A stretch of 51,436 bases of DNA from Pseudomonas agronomica. GTDB taxonomy: Bacteria; Pseudomonadota; Gammaproteobacteria; Pseudomonadales; Pseudomonadaceae. Where the stretch lies: assembly GCF_025917275.1 (NCBI RefSeq), contig NZ_JAOSHO010000002.1:1-51436 (forward strand), read 5' to 3'. Below are positions 24,556 through 36,188 of this stretch, in pieces. Made by a program: the position numbers and the translations under genes. The first letter of the stretch is position 1. Every line of letters starts with the position of its first letter. The notes under the pieces were generated by a model. That model searched no databases and had not been told where the DNA came from. It saw only the letters and a list, made by a program, of their open reading frames with translations.

Positions 24556-25692
24556 TCAGCGTCGCTTGGCCATCTCGTTGATGAAGCGATCGAACAGCGG
24601 CGCCACATCGTTCGGGCCCGGGCTCGCTTCAGGGTGGCCCTGGAAGCTGAACGCGCTCTTGTCGGTACGCTCGATGCCTTGCAGCGTGCCGTCGAACAGC
24701 GATTTGTGAATCGCGCGCACGTTGGCCGGCAGGGTCGCTTCATCCACGGCAAAACCGTGGTTCTGGCTGGTGATCATCACCACGCCGGTGTCCAGGTCCT
24801 GTACGGGGTGGTTGGCACCGTGGTGGCCGTGACCCATTTTCAAGGTCTTGGCGCCCGAAGCGAGGGCCAGCAGTTGGTGACCGAGGCAGATACCGAAGAC
24901 CGGGATCTCGGTTTCCAGGACGTCCTTGATCGCTTGGATCGCGTAGTCGCAAGGCTCCGGATCACCCGGGCCGTTGGACAGGAACACGCCGTCGGGCTTG
25001 AGCGCCAGGACGTCGGCGGCCGGGGTTTGCGCCGGTACCACGGTGACGCGGCAACCACGCTCGACCAGCATGCGCAGGATGTTCAGCTTGACGCCGTAGT
25101 CGTAGGCAACCACGTGGTATGGCAGCTCGGAAGCTTCGATCGTCGCGTGACGATCGGTCTTCAGGTCCCAGACCGTGGAGCGCCATTCGTACTGCTTCTT
25201 GGTGCTGACGACTTTCGCCAGGTCCATGCCCTTGAGGCCAGGAAAACCCTGGGCAGCGGCGATGGCGGCTTCTTCGGAAATGTTGTCGCCGGCCATGATG
25301 CAGCCGTTCTGCGCGCCTTTTTCCCGAAGGATGCGGGTCAGGCGACGGGTGTCGATACCGGCGATCGCCACGACGTTGTTGGCTTTCAGGTAATCGGACA
25401 GGGACATCGTGTTACGCCAGTTGCTCGCTACCAGCGGCAAGTCACGGATGACCAGGCCGGCGGACCAGACACGATCGGACTCGGCGTCTTCCGGCGTGGT
25501 GCCGGTGTTGCCGATGTGCGGGTAAGTCAGGGTAACGATTTGCTGGGCGTAGGAAGGATCGGTAAGAATTTCCTGATAGCCGGTCATTGCGGTGTTAAAC
25601 ACCACCTCACCAACGGTCTGACCGTCGGCTCCAATGGCTTCGCCGCGAAAAATGCTGCCATCAGCAAGGGCGAGTATGGCTGGCTTAGTCAA
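24556..25692 (-). CDS. carA: Carbamoyl-phosphate synthase, small (glutaminase) subunit
   Basis: CarA hydrolyses glutamine and channels the ammonia to CarB. The 378-residue protein has the N-terminal CarA domain ([32 protein letters not shown]) and a class I amidotransferase domain with nucleophile Cys269 in [14 protein letters not shown] and the partner His/Glu in [11 protein letters not shown]. The start is a TTG at 25692, giving [18 protein letters not shown] lies five to six bases upstream. The TTG overlaps the stop (TGA) of an upstream leader reading frame. A strong terminator-like hairpin 45 bases upstream (25738-25775) suggests attenuation of carA-carB-greA, possibly by pyrimidines or arginine as known for this enzyme. 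Confidence 0.98.
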   Translation of the reverse strand: MTKPAILALADGSIFRGEAIGADGQTVGEVVFNTAMTGYQEILTDPSYAQQIVTLTYPHIGNTGTTPEDAESDRVWSAGLVIRDLPLVASNWRNTMSLSDYLKANNVVAIAGIDTRRLTRILREKGAQNGCIMAGDNISEEAAIAAAQGFPGLKGMDLAKVVSTKKQYEWRSTVWDLKTDRHATIEASELPYHVVAYDYGVKLNILRMLVERGCRVTVVPAQTPAADVLALKPDGVFLSNGPGDPEPCDYAIQAIKDVLETEIPVFGICLGHQLLALASGAKTLKMGHGHHGANHPVQDLDTGVVMITSQNHGFAVDEATLPANVRAIHKSLFDGTLQGIERTDKSAFSFQGHPEASPGPNDVAPLFDRFINEMAKRR

Positions 25693-25737
25693 GAAGACCT
25701 CCCGTAAATAAAGCCTGAAAGGGCGATCGCAGGTTGT

Positions 25738-25775
25738 AAAAAAGCGGAGTGACGTATGGACACGTCACCCCGCTT
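25738..25775 (-). promoter_or_regulatory. Terminator-like hairpin in the carA leader, candidate attenuator
   Basis: In the minus-strand RNA AAGCGGGGTGACGT pairs with ACGTCACTCCGCTT (one G-U) around a six-base loop, followed by a run of T. It ends 45 bases before the carA start codon. dapB has its own terminator at 25906-25935, so this one probably acts on carA transcripts. Confidence 0.65.
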
Positions 25776-25905
25776 GTTCACTGAATTATTCTGCGCGCTT
25801 TTAGTGGACACACTAAAGCTGTAGCTTACAGAAAAAGGCTTTTTTGGTCCACCGCTAATGAGCCTTAAAGGCAGGGGAATGCGACAGGTCGTCGCGAAGC
25901 GGTGT

Positions 25906-25935
25906 AAAACGGGGCTCAGTATAACCTGAACCCCG
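25906..25935 (-). terminator. Intrinsic terminator of dapB
   Basis: CGGGGTTCAG / CTGAGCCCCG with a six-base loop, then TTTTA, beginning 13 bases after the dapB stop on the minus strand. The loop region also reads TATACT, which could be a -10 box for carA, but no matching -35 is apparent. Confidence 0.75.
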
Positions 25936-25947
25936 CCTCCAGGGACA

Positions 25948-26763
<816 letters not shown>

Positions 26764-27888
26764 TTACAGGTCGCCGAAGAAGCGCTTCACGCCTTCGAAC
26801 CAACCGGTGGTTTTTGGCGAGTGACTGTTGTCATTCGCCAGGGAGCTGCGGAACTCTTCGAGCAATTCACGCTGGCGCCGGCTCAGGTTGACCGGCGTTT
26901 CCACCGCCACGCGGCACATCAGGTCGCCCGCACCACCGCCACGCACTGGCGCAACGCCTTTGCCACGGATCCGGAACTGCTTCCCGGTCTGCGTGCCCTC
27001 GGGAATCTTCAGCTTGACGCGACCGTCGAGGGTCGGGATCTCAAGCTCGCCACCCAAGGCTGCATCGACGAAGCTGATCGGCACTTCACAGAACAGGTGC
27101 TTGCCGTCGCGCTGGAAGATCGCGTGCTCGCGCACATTGATGACCACATACAAGTCGCCGGTCGGGCCACCCTGGGCACCCGCCTCGCCTTCGCCAGACA
27201 AGCGAATGCGGTCACCGGTATCGACACCGGCCGGCACCTTGACCGACAGCGTCTTGTACTCTTCGACACGCCCTTCGCCGTGGCAGGAGTCGCACGGATC
27301 GGAAATGATCTTGCCTTGGCCATGGCAACGTGGGCAGGTCTGCTGGACCGAGAAGAAGCCCTGCTGCATGCGAACCTGGCCGATACCGCCGCAGGTCGGG
27401 CAGGTCACGGGCGAGGAACCCTTCTTGGCCCCCGAGCCATCGCACGGCTTGCAATTGACCAGCGTCGGAACACGGATATTGACCGTCGTACCGCGCACCG
27501 CCTCTTCCAGGTTCAGCTCCAGGGTGTAGCGCAGGTCGCTGCCACGCTGGGCGCCACCGCGGGCACCGCCACGACCTCCACCGAAGAAATCGCTGAAAAC
27601 ATCGCCGAAGATGTCGGAGAAATTCTGGCCGCCGAAACCGGCGCCACCGCCCCCCATGCTCGGGTCAACACCGGCATGACCGTACTGGTCGTAGGCCGCG
27701 CGCTTACTGGAATCGGACAGGACCTCGTAGGCCTCGTTGGCTTCCTTGAACATCTCTTCCGACGCTTTGTCGCCGGGATTACGGTCCGGGTGATGCTTCA
27801 TCGCCAGGCGACGATAAGCCTTTTTCAGCTCTGCCTCGCTGGCACCGCGCTCGACACCCAATACTTCGTAAAAATCACGCTTTGCCAT
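26764..27888 (-). CDS. dnaJ: Chaperone protein DnaJ
   Basis: DnaJ delivers unfolded proteins to DnaK and stimulates its ATPase. The 374-residue protein has the J domain (1-70) with HPD at 33-35, a Gly/Phe-rich region (about 75-115), four CxxCxGxG zinc repeats ([32 protein letters not shown]; about 140-215), and the C-terminal substrate-binding and dimer domains. The start at 27888 ([11 protein letters not shown]) replaces a 23-codon longer reading that has no ribosome-binding site. It is 365 bases from dnaK and shows no clear sigma-32 promoter of its own, so it probably depends on read-through from grpE-dnaK. Confidence 0.98.
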   Translation of the reverse strand: MAKRDFYEVLGVERGASEAELKKAYRRLAMKHHPDRNPGDKASEEMFKEANEAYEVLSDSSKRAAYDQYGHAGVDPSMGGGGAGFGGQNFSDIFGDVFSDFFGGGRGGARGGAQRGSDLRYTLELNLEEAVRGTTVNIRVPTLVNCKPCDGSGAKKGSSPVTCPTCGGIGQVRMQQGFFSVQQTCPRCHGQGKIISDPCDSCHGEGRVEEYKTLSVKVPAGVDTGDRIRLSGEGEAGAQGGPTGDLYVVINVREHAIFQRDGKHLFCEVPISFVDAALGGELEIPTLDGRVKLKIPEGTQTGKQFRIRGKGVAPVRGGGAGDLMCRVAVETPVNLSRRQRELLEEFRSSLANDNSHSPKTTGWFEGVKRFFGDL

Positions 27889-28253
27889 TAGTCTTTGCAC
27901 TCTTATAGGACGTTCGGCAAACCTCTCCTGAACCTTGCCAAACTCGTTGAGCCCCAATACAGGCCCGGACCCAACTCACGTCAATTCAACGATCCTGGTC
28001 GTAGGCTTTGTAGGAAAAGTGCCTGCGCGACGTCTCCTACAATCCAAATCTTTCAGCCAGGGCCCCGGCCAAAATGCGGTGCTCATCGCCCGAAAAGCAG
28101 GAGCATTCCCGAACACACCGCCAACACCCGAACACTGTCGCATGCTGTAAAAATTCGCTGGCTCCAGACACGCCAACGCGGGAGCAAGCTCCCGCGCGGC
28201 GACATCCTACCAGCCACCGCACAAATGCAGTCAACCGGCCGACCAACAAGCGA
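27889..28253. other. Non-coding gap between dnaJ and dnaK
   Basis: 365 bases without a convincing reading frame. It holds the REP-like palindrome at 28177-28196 and, around 28000-28045, a further stretch with GTAGGA and TCCTAC arms that could form a large hairpin. No sigma-32 match for dnaJ was found. Such a long gap is unusual for this pair and may allow uncoupled amounts of DnaK and DnaJ. Confidence 0.6.
28177..28196. repeat. REP-like palindrome downstream of dnaK
   Basis: CGCGGGAGCAAGCTCCCGCG, a nine-base stem with a two-base tip, within a GGGAGC-type Pseudomonas REP sequence. It lies 58 bases past the dnaK stop and may stabilise the dnaK mRNA end. Confidence 0.7.
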
Positions 28254-30170
<1,917 letters not shown>

Positions 30171-30248
30171 GTTAACTCTCCCGGAACTTGAATTTTGTTG
30201 CCGCAGCAGTGGTGGCTAACTGCGGTAGTACTTAAACGCTTGACTTCT

Positions 30249-30276
30249 TAATGGGGCCGTTGCGCCCGATTTCAAG
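30249..30276 (-). promoter_or_regulatory. Sigma-32 heat-shock promoter of dnaK
   Basis: On the minus strand CTTGAAA, 13 bases, then CCCCATTA: a near-perfect match to the RpoH consensus. The -35 element covers the grpE stop codon (TGA at 30272-30274). The mRNA leader would be about 70 bases. Confidence 0.88.
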
Positions 30277-30838
30277 CCTGCTCGTCAATAGAAGGCGAAA
30301 CCGGTGCCGGCGCCTTGCTGACCACAACCATGGCCGGGCGCAGCAGACGGCCGTTGAGCAGGTAGCCCTTCTGGAAAACCTTCAGCACGCTGTTTGGCTC
30401 GACATCCGCACTTTCCTGCATCGCCATGGCCTGGTGATGTTCGGCGTTGAAGGGTTCGCCGTGTGGATCGATTGCTTCAAGCTGATAGCGCTTGAGGGTG
30501 TCCTGGAACATTTTCAGGGTCAGCTCGATGCCTTCACGCATCGGACGGATGTTCTCGTCGTCCGGGTTGGACAGCTCCAGACCGCGCTCCAGGCTGTCGA
30601 TGATTGGCAGCAGGTCACCCGCAAAACGTTCCAGGGCAAACTTGTGGGCCTTCTCTACGTCTTGCTCGGCGCGACGGCGAACGTTCTGCAGATCGGCTGC
30701 TACACGCAACGCCTGATCCTGCGCACCGGCCAGTTGCTCCTCGAGCACTTGTACACGTGCCGACAGGTCTTCGCCCGAGTCCTGGGGAGCCTGATTGGCG
30801 TCTAGATTTTGCGTATCCTGCGTCTGTTCGTCAGCCAT
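30272..30838 (-). CDS. grpE: Nucleotide exchange factor GrpE
   Basis: GrpE releases ADP from DnaK and acts as a thermosensor. The 188-residue protein has an acidic, glutamine-rich N-terminus, a long dimerising helix (about 25-90, [20 protein letters not shown]), the four-helix bundle and a C-terminal beta-wing with [30 protein letters not shown], which contacts the DnaK ATPase. Start at 30838 with AAAGGAG upstream. It leads grpE-dnaK-dnaJ and has a sigma-32 promoter 54-81 bases upstream. It diverges from recN. Confidence 0.98.
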   Translation of the reverse strand: MADEQTQDTQNLDANQAPQDSGEDLSARVQVLEEQLAGAQDQALRVAADLQNVRRRAEQDVEKAHKFALERFAGDLLPIIDSLERGLELSNPDDENIRPMREGIELTLKMFQDTLKRYQLEAIDPHGEPFNAEHHQAMAMQESADVEPNSVLKVFQKGYLLNGRLLRPAMVVVSKAPAPVSPSIDEQA

Positions 30839-30891
30839 AGATTTCTCCTTTCAACTTCGTCCGCGAGCTCGACTCGCGCTTCTGCCCCGGT

Positions 30892-30919
30892 ATATGGGGC
30901 CGGGTTTTCAAGCTTCAAG
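30892..30919 (-). promoter_or_regulatory. Sigma-32 heat-shock promoter of grpE
   Basis: On the minus strand CTTGAA, 14 bases, then a perfect CCCCATAT. A second CTTGAAA lies inside the spacer but is too close to act as -35. The -10 lies 54 bases before the grpE start. Confidence 0.85.
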
Positions 30920-31040
30920 GGTCACCTGACGAATTAACCCTACAAAAGGCAGCAGCATGATCATTCCTCGAAGCACTAAGAACTTCGCGCCCCCAAGCAA
31001 ATCGAGCTAAGCACAGGCATTGTCAGCCCGAAACAAAACA

Positions 31041-31056
31041 CTGTATAAATAACCAG
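31041..31056 (+). promoter_or_regulatory. LexA (SOS) box upstream of recN
   Basis: CTGTATAAATAACCAG has the CTG-N10-CAG form with an AT-rich centre. It lies 24 bases before the recN ATG, over the expected promoter. recN is a LexA target in Pseudomonas and E. coli. Confidence 0.85.
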
Positions 31057-31079
31057 ACCTAAAGCCTGGGAGCGGCCTT

Positions 31080-32753
31080 ATGCTGGTGCACCTGTCCGTA
31101 CACAACTACGCCATCGTCGAACATCTCGACCTCGAACTCGATCGGGGCATGAGCGTGATCACCGGTGAAACCGGCGCGGGCAAGTCGATCATGCTCGATG
31201 CCTTGGGCCTGACGCTGGGCGACCGCGCAGACAGCGGCGTGGTGCGTCCCGGAGCGGACAAGGCCGACATCCTGGCAACCTTCGACCTGGTCGACATCCC
31301 CGAAGCCAGCACCTGGCTGGCGGAACGTGACCTGGACACCGATGGCCTGTGCATCCTGCGGCGGGTCATCACCGCCGAGGGCCGCTCCCGAGGCTATATC
31401 AACGGCACGCCCTGCCCGCTGGGCGACCTGAAGGCCCTGGGTGAGCTGCTGATTGATATTCACAGCCAGCATGAACATCAATCGCTGCTCAAGACCGACA
31501 CCCATCGTCGACTGCTCGACGAATACGCAGGCGCCACGGACCTGGCACGCCAGGTTCAATTGGCCGCCCAGCGCTGGCGGCAAACCCGGCAGGAACTGGA
31601 TCGCCTCTCCAATTCCGGCGACGAACAGCGTGCCCGCCACCAGTTGTTGAGCTATCAGCTGGAAGAGCTGGAGAACCTGGCCCTGGGTGAAAACGAGCTG
31701 GAGGAACTGGAACAGGAACACAAGAACCTGACCAACGCCGAGGCGCTGCTGGGCATTTGCCGCCAGGTCGTTGAGCAATGCAGCGAAAGCGACTCAGGCA
31801 ATGTACTCAACGCCCTGACAGCGAGCCTGAACCGACTCTCCAGCGTCAGCAACTCCGTAGGTGCCCTGAACGAAGCAACGAACCTGCTGACCAGCGCACA
31901 GATACAAGTCGAGGAAGCCGTCGGCGAGCTGAACCGCTTCCTCGATCATTTCGACGCCGACCCGGCACGCCTGCAATACCTGGAAGAACGCCTGGATACC
32001 ATTTATACGCTCGCCCGCAAGCACCGCGTCCAGCCAACCGATGTCGTCGAGCTGCAGCAGCGCCTGCTCGAAGAGCTGGAAACCCTGAACGCCAATGACG
32101 AATCCATCGAGCGCCTCGGCGACGAGCTGGCCTCCTACGCGCGTCATTATCAGGAGAAAGCCAATGAACTCAGCCAACTGCGCCGCCAGGCCGCGACAGG
32201 GCTCGCCAATGCCGTGGAGCAGGAAATCCAGCGACTTGGCATGCCAGGCGGGCGCTTTACCATCGAGCTGCACCCCAACGCCGGCGACGAACTCCTGCCC
32301 AACGGACTGGAACAGGTCGAGCTGCTGGTCAGCGCCAACCCCGGGCAGCCGCTCAAGGCGCTGGCCAAAGTGGCGTCCGGGGGCGAGCTGTCACGCATCA
32401 GCCTGGCTATCCAGGTCATCACCGCACAAACCTCACGAGTACCTACATTGGTATTTGACGAAGTGGACGTAGGGATCGGCGGCCCGACAGCGGAAATTGT
32501 CGGCCAATTGCTCCGCAGGCTGGGCGAACGCGGCCAGGTCCTGACCGTTACCCATTTGCCCCAGGTCGCAGCCCAGGGACATCAGCACCTGTTTGTGCAC
32601 AAGGTGCGCGGCGAAGACGCCACTCGTACCGCCGTGTCCAAGCTCAACAAGCATGAACGCGTGGAAGAAGTGGCACGGATGCTTGGGGGCATCGACCTGA
32701 CCAAGGAATCCTTGGCGCACGCCAAGAAAATGGTGATCGCGGCAAAAATCTGA
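31080..32753 (+). CDS. recN: DNA repair protein RecN
   Basis: RecN is an SMC-like ATPase that acts early in double-strand-break repair. The 557-residue protein has Walker A GETGAGKS at residues 29-36, a central coiled coil (about 155-365) with a short hinge, and the C-terminal signature SGGELSRISLAIQ followed by Walker B LVFDEVDVGIGG and THLPQVAAQGHQHL. Start at 31080 with GGGAG seven bases upstream. A LexA box in the leader indicates induction by DNA damage. It diverges from grpE and converges on fur with a shared terminator. Confidence 0.98.
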   Translation: MLVHLSVHNYAIVEHLDLELDRGMSVITGETGAGKSIMLDALGLTLGDRADSGVVRPGADKADILATFDLVDIPEASTWLAERDLDTDGLCILRRVITAEGRSRGYINGTPCPLGDLKALGELLIDIHSQHEHQSLLKTDTHRRLLDEYAGATDLARQVQLAAQRWRQTRQELDRLSNSGDEQRARHQLLSYQLEELENLALGENELEELEQEHKNLTNAEALLGICRQVVEQCSESDSGNVLNALTASLNRLSSVSNSVGALNEATNLLTSAQIQVEEAVGELNRFLDHFDADPARLQYLEERLDTIYTLARKHRVQPTDVVELQQRLLEELETLNANDESIERLGDELASYARHYQEKANELSQLRRQAATGLANAVEQEIQRLGMPGGRFTIELHPNAGDELLPNGLEQVELLVSANPGQPLKALAKVASGGELSRISLAIQVITAQTSRVPTLVFDEVDVGIGGPTAEIVGQLLRRLGERGQVLTVTHLPQVAAQGHQHLFVHKVRGEDATRTAVSKLNKHERVEEVARMLGGIDLTKESLAHAKKMVIAAKI

Positions 32754-32770
32754 GGGACACCAAAAAGCAA

Positions 32771-32800
32771 GAAGGCGACCCGAGGGTCGCCTTCTTTCGT
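32771..32800. terminator. Bidirectional terminator between recN and fur
   Basis: GAAGGCGACC / GGTCGCCTTC with a four-base loop, followed by TTTCGTTTT on the plus strand and AAAAAG preceding it, so it works for both convergent genes. Confidence 0.85.
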
Positions 32801-32828
32801 TTTGAGAACCTTGGTCCCCGCGACGAGC

Positions 32829-33233
32829 TTATTTGCGCTTGCGCACGTGCAAGACGAGATGGTGATCGATCAGCTCGAAACCATACTCCTCAGCAATCGC
32901 TTTTTGCAGCTTCTCGATTTCAGGACTGACGAATTCGATGACTTCACGGGTTTCCACGTCCACCATATGGTCATGGTGCTCCCCGTCAGCCAATTCGAAG
33001 ACCGCATGACCGCCATCGAAATTATGACGAGCCACCAGACCCGCAGCTTCGAACTGGGTCAGGACACGGTAAACCGTGGCCAGACCGACGTCCTCGCCAG
33101 CTTCCATGAGCGCCTTGTAGACGTCTTCGGCACTCATGTGGCGTTGCTCTGCGGAATCGAGCATTTGCAGGATCTTGACCCTTGGCAGGGTCACTTTGAG
33201 GCCGGCTTTGCGTAGTTCGCTATTTTCAACCAT
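32829..33233 (-). CDS. fur: Ferric uptake regulator Fur
   Basis: Fur represses iron-uptake genes when loaded with Fe2+. The 134-residue protein has the winged-helix DNA-binding domain (1-~83; [32 protein letters not shown]) and the metal-binding dimer domain with [19 protein letters not shown] and LHVRKRK. It contains no cysteine at all: the CxxC pair that binds structural zinc in E. coli Fur is replaced by valine and threonine, as in other Pseudomonas Fur proteins. Start at 33233. It diverges from bamE across 97 bases, the usual arrangement. Confidence 0.98.
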   Translation of the reverse strand: MVENSELRKAGLKVTLPRVKILQMLDSAEQRHMSAEDVYKALMEAGEDVGLATVYRVLTQFEAAGLVARHNFDGGHAVFELADGEHHDHMVDVETREVIEFVSPEIEKLQKAIAEEYGFELIDHHLVLHVRKRK

Positions 33234-33256
33234 GGTCAGCTTTCTCGCGATGCTGC

Positions 33257-33285
33257 TTCGCAGCTTCTCTTATTGCGGGTATGAT
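33257..33285 (+). promoter_or_regulatory. Putative bamE promoter
   Basis: TTCGCA, 17 bases, TATGAT in the fur-bamE gap, placing the transcript start about 40 bases before the bamE ATG. Four of six -35 and five of six -10 bases match the sigma-70 consensus. Confidence 0.45.
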
Positions 33286-33330
33286 CGGCGTTTACGTTGT
33301 CCCAGCCAAGATAGTGGAAGTCGCCCACCG

Positions 33331-33858
33331 ATGCAAAACACCAAGCTCTTGCTAACCAGTTTCACCTTCGTGGGACTGCTCGCACTCGCCGGTTGTTCAT
33401 TCCCCGGGGTTTACAAAATCGACATCCAGCAGGGCAATGTCGTCACGCAGGACATGATAGACCAGTTACGCCCGGGAATGACCCGTCGGCAAGTACGGTT
33501 TATCATGGGCAACCCCCTGCTGACCGACACGTTCCATGCCGATCGCTGGGATTATCTGTACAGCTTGCAGCCTGGCGGCGGCGAGCGGCAACAGGAACGC
33601 ATCAGCGTTATCTTCAATGCCAATGACCAGCTTGTCAGCCTCTCGGGTGATTTCATGCCGGGTGTAAGCCGCGATGAAGCCATCATGGGCAAGGACAGCG
33701 GCACGACGGTGACCGACCCGACCCAGAACGCCGAACAGCCAAAACCGGAGAAACCGGCCAAGCCAGGTTCGCTGCTGGATCAGATCCAGAAGGACGTGGA
33801 CAAAGTCGAGACCGTACCAGTGCCGACTCCAGAGCCGCTGGATACGTCACCGCAATAA
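33331..33858 (+). CDS. bamE: Outer-membrane assembly lipoprotein BamE (OmlA)
   Basis: BamE (OmlA in Pseudomonas) is a lipoprotein of the BAM complex that inserts beta-barrel proteins in the outer membrane. The 175-residue precursor has a signal peptide with lipobox LALAGC and lipidated Cys22; Ser at +2 favours outer-membrane sorting. The SmpA/OmlA domain covers about 30-115 ([29 protein letters not shown], then WDYLYSL). The C-terminal 55 residues are a Pro/Lys-rich tail that E. coli BamE lacks. Start at 33331 with GGAAG ten bases upstream; a much longer in-frame reading starts inside fur and is not credible. Confidence 0.96.
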   Translation: MQNTKLLLTSFTFVGLLALAGCSFPGVYKIDIQQGNVVTQDMIDQLRPGMTRRQVRFIMGNPLLTDTFHADRWDYLYSLQPGGGERQQERISVIFNANDQLVSLSGDFMPGVSRDEAIMGKDSGTTVTDPTQNAEQPKPEKPAKPGSLLDQIQKDVDKVETVPVPTPEPLDTSPQ

Positions 33859-33868
33859 ATCGCGACAT

Positions 33869-33895
33869 AAAAAAACCCGGCATGCCGGGTTTTTT
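33869..33895. terminator. Bidirectional terminator between bamE and rnfH
   Basis: Palindrome AACCCGGCATGCCGGGTT flanked by A7 and T6, 11 bases after the bamE stop and before the convergent rnfH stop. Confidence 0.88.
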
Positions 33896-33916
33896 CTTGC
33901 CTGCGATTCGGCCCGT

Positions 33917-34219
33917 CTATTGATCCGCCTGACGCGCCAGGGCAGCCTTGGCCGCCCGCAGGCGACGAATTTCCTTCGGATCAGCCAGTAAGGGTCGATA
34001 AATCTCGAGCCGATCCGCCGGCTGGACCACCTGCCGATCAGGATCGGCAACCACCTTGCCAAAAATCCCGACAGGGCAAGTGGTCAGGTCCAGCTCCGGA
34101 AACGCCTTGGCAATGCCCGACACCATCAGTGCGGCGCGAACAGACGTCCCTTCACCGACCTTGAATGAGCGCAAGACCTGGCGATCGGTAGCGGCATACA
34201 CCACTTCTATCTCGATCAA
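33917..34219 (-). CDS. rnfH: RnfH family protein
   Basis: A 100-residue beta-grasp (ubiquitin-like) protein of the RnfH/YfjF family: LIEIEVVYAATDRQVLRSFKV, GTSVRAALMVSGI, CPVGIFGKVV, and the signature DRLEIYRPLLADPKEIRRLRA. Its role is unclear; the name comes from linkage to rnf genes in Rhodobacter. The start is uncertain. The TTG at 34219 overlaps the ratA stop (TTGA) and gives the usual family length; another TTG at 34255 adds 12 residues but has no ribosome-binding site. No ATG or GTG is available in the right place. The ratA-rnfH pair is conserved next to smpB in gammaproteobacteria. Confidence 0.88.
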   Translation of the reverse strand: MIEIEVVYAATDRQVLRSFKVGEGTSVRAALMVSGIAKAFPELDLTTCPVGIFGKVVADPDRQVVQPADRLEIYRPLLADPKEIRRLRAAKAALARQADQ

Positions 34220-34659
34220 CGCTTGAGCTCGGCGTTTTGCTTGGCCCGCTGGCAAAACGCGTCAACAAGGGTATTGGCCGCCTGATTGAACAGCGGGCCC
34301 AGCGTCGCGCGTACCAGTGGCCCGGCATAATCAAATGACAGGTCCAGGCTGATCTTGCAGGCCTTCTCGCCAAGCGGCTTGAACACCCATACGCCATGAA
34401 GCTGATTGAAAGGGCCCTCTTCGAGGTTCATCTCGATGGATTGGCCCGGCACCAAGGTATTGCGGGTGACGAAATGCTGGCTCAATCCACCTTTGGCGAC
34501 GTTAAGGCTGGCGCGCATATGGGTTTCGGAGCTTTCGAGCACCTCGGCGGACGAGCACCACGGCAGGAACTGCGGATAACTCGCCACGTCGTTGACCAAG
34601 TCATAGAGCGCCTGTGCCGGGTAAGGCAGCAAGGCCGAGCGTTGAATATGTGTCGTCAT
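34216..34659 (-). CDS. ratA: RatA family START-domain protein
   Basis: A 147-residue protein of the polyketide cyclase/START (COQ10-like) family. E. coli RatA was described as inhibiting 70S formation, while relatives bind ubiquinone, so the role in Pseudomonas is open. Visible motifs: IQRSALLPYPAQALYDLVNDVASYPQFLPWC, EMNLEEGPFNQLHGVWVF and the C-terminal helix FNQAANTLVDAFCQRAKQ. The start at 34659 (MTTHIQRSALLPY) is preferred over an in-frame ATG ten codons earlier inside the transporter gene. The C-terminus runs a few residues further than usual (NAELKR) so that its stop overlaps the rnfH start. Confidence 0.93.
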   Translation of the reverse strand: MTTHIQRSALLPYPAQALYDLVNDVASYPQFLPWCSSAEVLESSETHMRASLNVAKGGLSQHFVTRNTLVPGQSIEMNLEEGPFNQLHGVWVFKPLGEKACKISLDLSFDYAGPLVRATLGPLFNQAANTLVDAFCQRAKQNAELKR

Positions 34660-34666
34660 GCAAGCG

Positions 34667-36070
34667 TCACTTCCACAGCTGGGCGGCAAACACTACAAGA
34701 ATGCCGATGGGCGCCACATAGCGCATCAAGAACAGGCTCAGGGCGAACAGCACCGGACTGCGCAGCGACAACTCATCGCGTACGGCTTCACGCCCCATGA
34801 CCCACCCTGCAAACACCACGAAACACAAACCTCCCAATGGCAGCATGATCCGCGAGGTAAAGAAATCAATCACCCCGAAGAAGTCCAGCCCGCCGGTAGC
34901 TCCCCACTGGTAGAGGTGGAACAGGCCGTCTTCGTTCACGAAAAACTTTGCCTGCTTCCATATATTGAAGGAAAAAACCGTGCCCAAGCCCACGAACCAG
35001 CACGTAAAGGCCAGCCAGAAGGTAACCCAGGCGCGGCTCAGGCGGGTTCGCTCCACAAGATAAGCCACCATCGGCTCAAGCAGGGAAATGGCTGAACTCC
35101 AGGCTGCGATAGCCACCAGGACAAAAAACACCACCCCCATGACTTGGCCGAACGCCATGCTGCCAAAGGCAAAAGGCAGGCTGACGAACATCAGCCCCGG
35201 CCCTTCGCTGGGGTTCAGGCCGGCGGCAAACACAATCGGGAACAATGCCACCCCAGCCAACAACGATACAAAGGTATCCAGCAACGCGACCCCGACAACG
35301 GTCTTGGTCAGAGATGCATTCTTCGGCATGTAGGCGCCATAGATCATGATCGAACCGACCCCCACGCTCAGGGAAAAAAACGCGTGGCCCATGGCCGGCA
35401 ACAAGCCATCCATGACCTTCTCCGGCTTGAAGTCGAACATGAAATGCACGCCTTCCATGAAATGGCCCGTGGTCATGCTGTAGCCCAGCAACACCAGGAT
35501 CATCACGAACAACAGTGGCATCATGATCCGCAGGCTGCGCTCAAGCCCGGCGACGACGCCTCGGGCAATCACCACGGCAGAGAGCACCAGGAAAAGTGTG
35601 TGCCAAAGCGTCAGCCTCCACGGGTCGGCGATCACATTGCCGAAGTAGGCACCCACCTCATCGGGCGTCGCACCTTGGAAATCCCCACGCCCCATGTCGA
35701 TGATGTAGTCCAGCGACCAGCCACCCACCACGCTGTAGAAGGACAGGATCAGCAACGCCGTGATCATCCCGGCGAACGCCCCCCACGACCATTTCGGCGA
35801 GTGCCCTGCCTCGACGGCCAATACCTTCAAGGCGTTGGCCGGGCTCTGTCGGGCGCGACGACCGATCAACGTTTCCGCCAGCATCACCGGCGCGCCGATG
35901 AGGACGATGCACGCCAGGAACATCAATACGAAAGCCCCGCCGCCGTAGACGCCGACCATGTACGGAAACTTCCAGATACTACCCAGCCCCACGGCCGAAC
36001 CGGTCGCGGCGAGTATGAAGACCCAGCGGCTAGCCCAACTGCCGTGGACAGAAACCTTGTCTGTCGACAT
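34667..36070 (-). CDS. Sodium-dependent transporter of the NSS family
   Basis: A 467-residue inner-membrane protein with about 11 to 12 membrane segments. The first helix has [36 protein letters not shown], the sodium- and substrate-binding signature of neurotransmitter:sodium symporters (LeuT, MhsT). Bacterial members usually import amino acids; the substrate here is unknown. The start at 36070 ([14 protein letters not shown]) is preferred to an in-frame ATG 17 codons upstream, which is near the smpB promoter. It lies between ratA and smpB, where P. aeruginosa has no such gene, and ends seven bases before the ratA start, so the two could be co-transcribed. Confidence 0.9.
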   Translation of the reverse strand: MSTDKVSVHGSWASRWVFILAATGSAVGLGSIWKFPYMVGVYGGGAFVLMFLACIVLIGAPVMLAETLIGRRARQSPANALKVLAVEAGHSPKWSWGAFAGMITALLILSFYSVVGGWSLDYIIDMGRGDFQGATPDEVGAYFGNVIADPWRLTLWHTLFLVLSAVVIARGVVAGLERSLRIMMPLLFVMILVLLGYSMTTGHFMEGVHFMFDFKPEKVMDGLLPAMGHAFFSLSVGVGSIMIYGAYMPKNASLTKTVVGVALLDTFVSLLAGVALFPIVFAAGLNPSEGPGLMFVSLPFAFGSMAFGQVMGVVFFVLVAIAAWSSAISLLEPMVAYLVERTRLSRAWVTFWLAFTCWFVGLGTVFSFNIWKQAKFFVNEDGLFHLYQWGATGGLDFFGVIDFFTSRIMLPLGGLCFVVFAGWVMGREAVRDELSLRSPVLFALSLFLMRYVAPIGILVVFAAQLWK

Positions 36071-36173
36071 CGTGATCACGCCCAAGCGTTCAAAAAAGAG
36101 GCCGCATTGTCCGGGATTCATGCAACCTGCTCAAGCACACCGCTTCACCGTAGCCGACACGCACGCAACTGCC

Positions 36174-36179
36174 TATAAT
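36174..36179 (+). promoter_or_regulatory. Putative smpB -10 box giving a near-leaderless mRNA
   Basis: A perfect TATAAT ends nine bases before the smpB ATG (36189). If used, the transcript would start within a few bases of the start codon. No good -35 hexamer lies 16-18 bases upstream. Confidence 0.4.
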
Positions 36180-36188
36180 GCCGCCCCT

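Noticed and set aside
30892..30913. The CTTGAAA nearest the CCCCATAT before grpE as -35 box
   Set aside because: Only about seven bases separate it from the -10; the CTTGAA further upstream with a 14-base spacer fits sigma-32.
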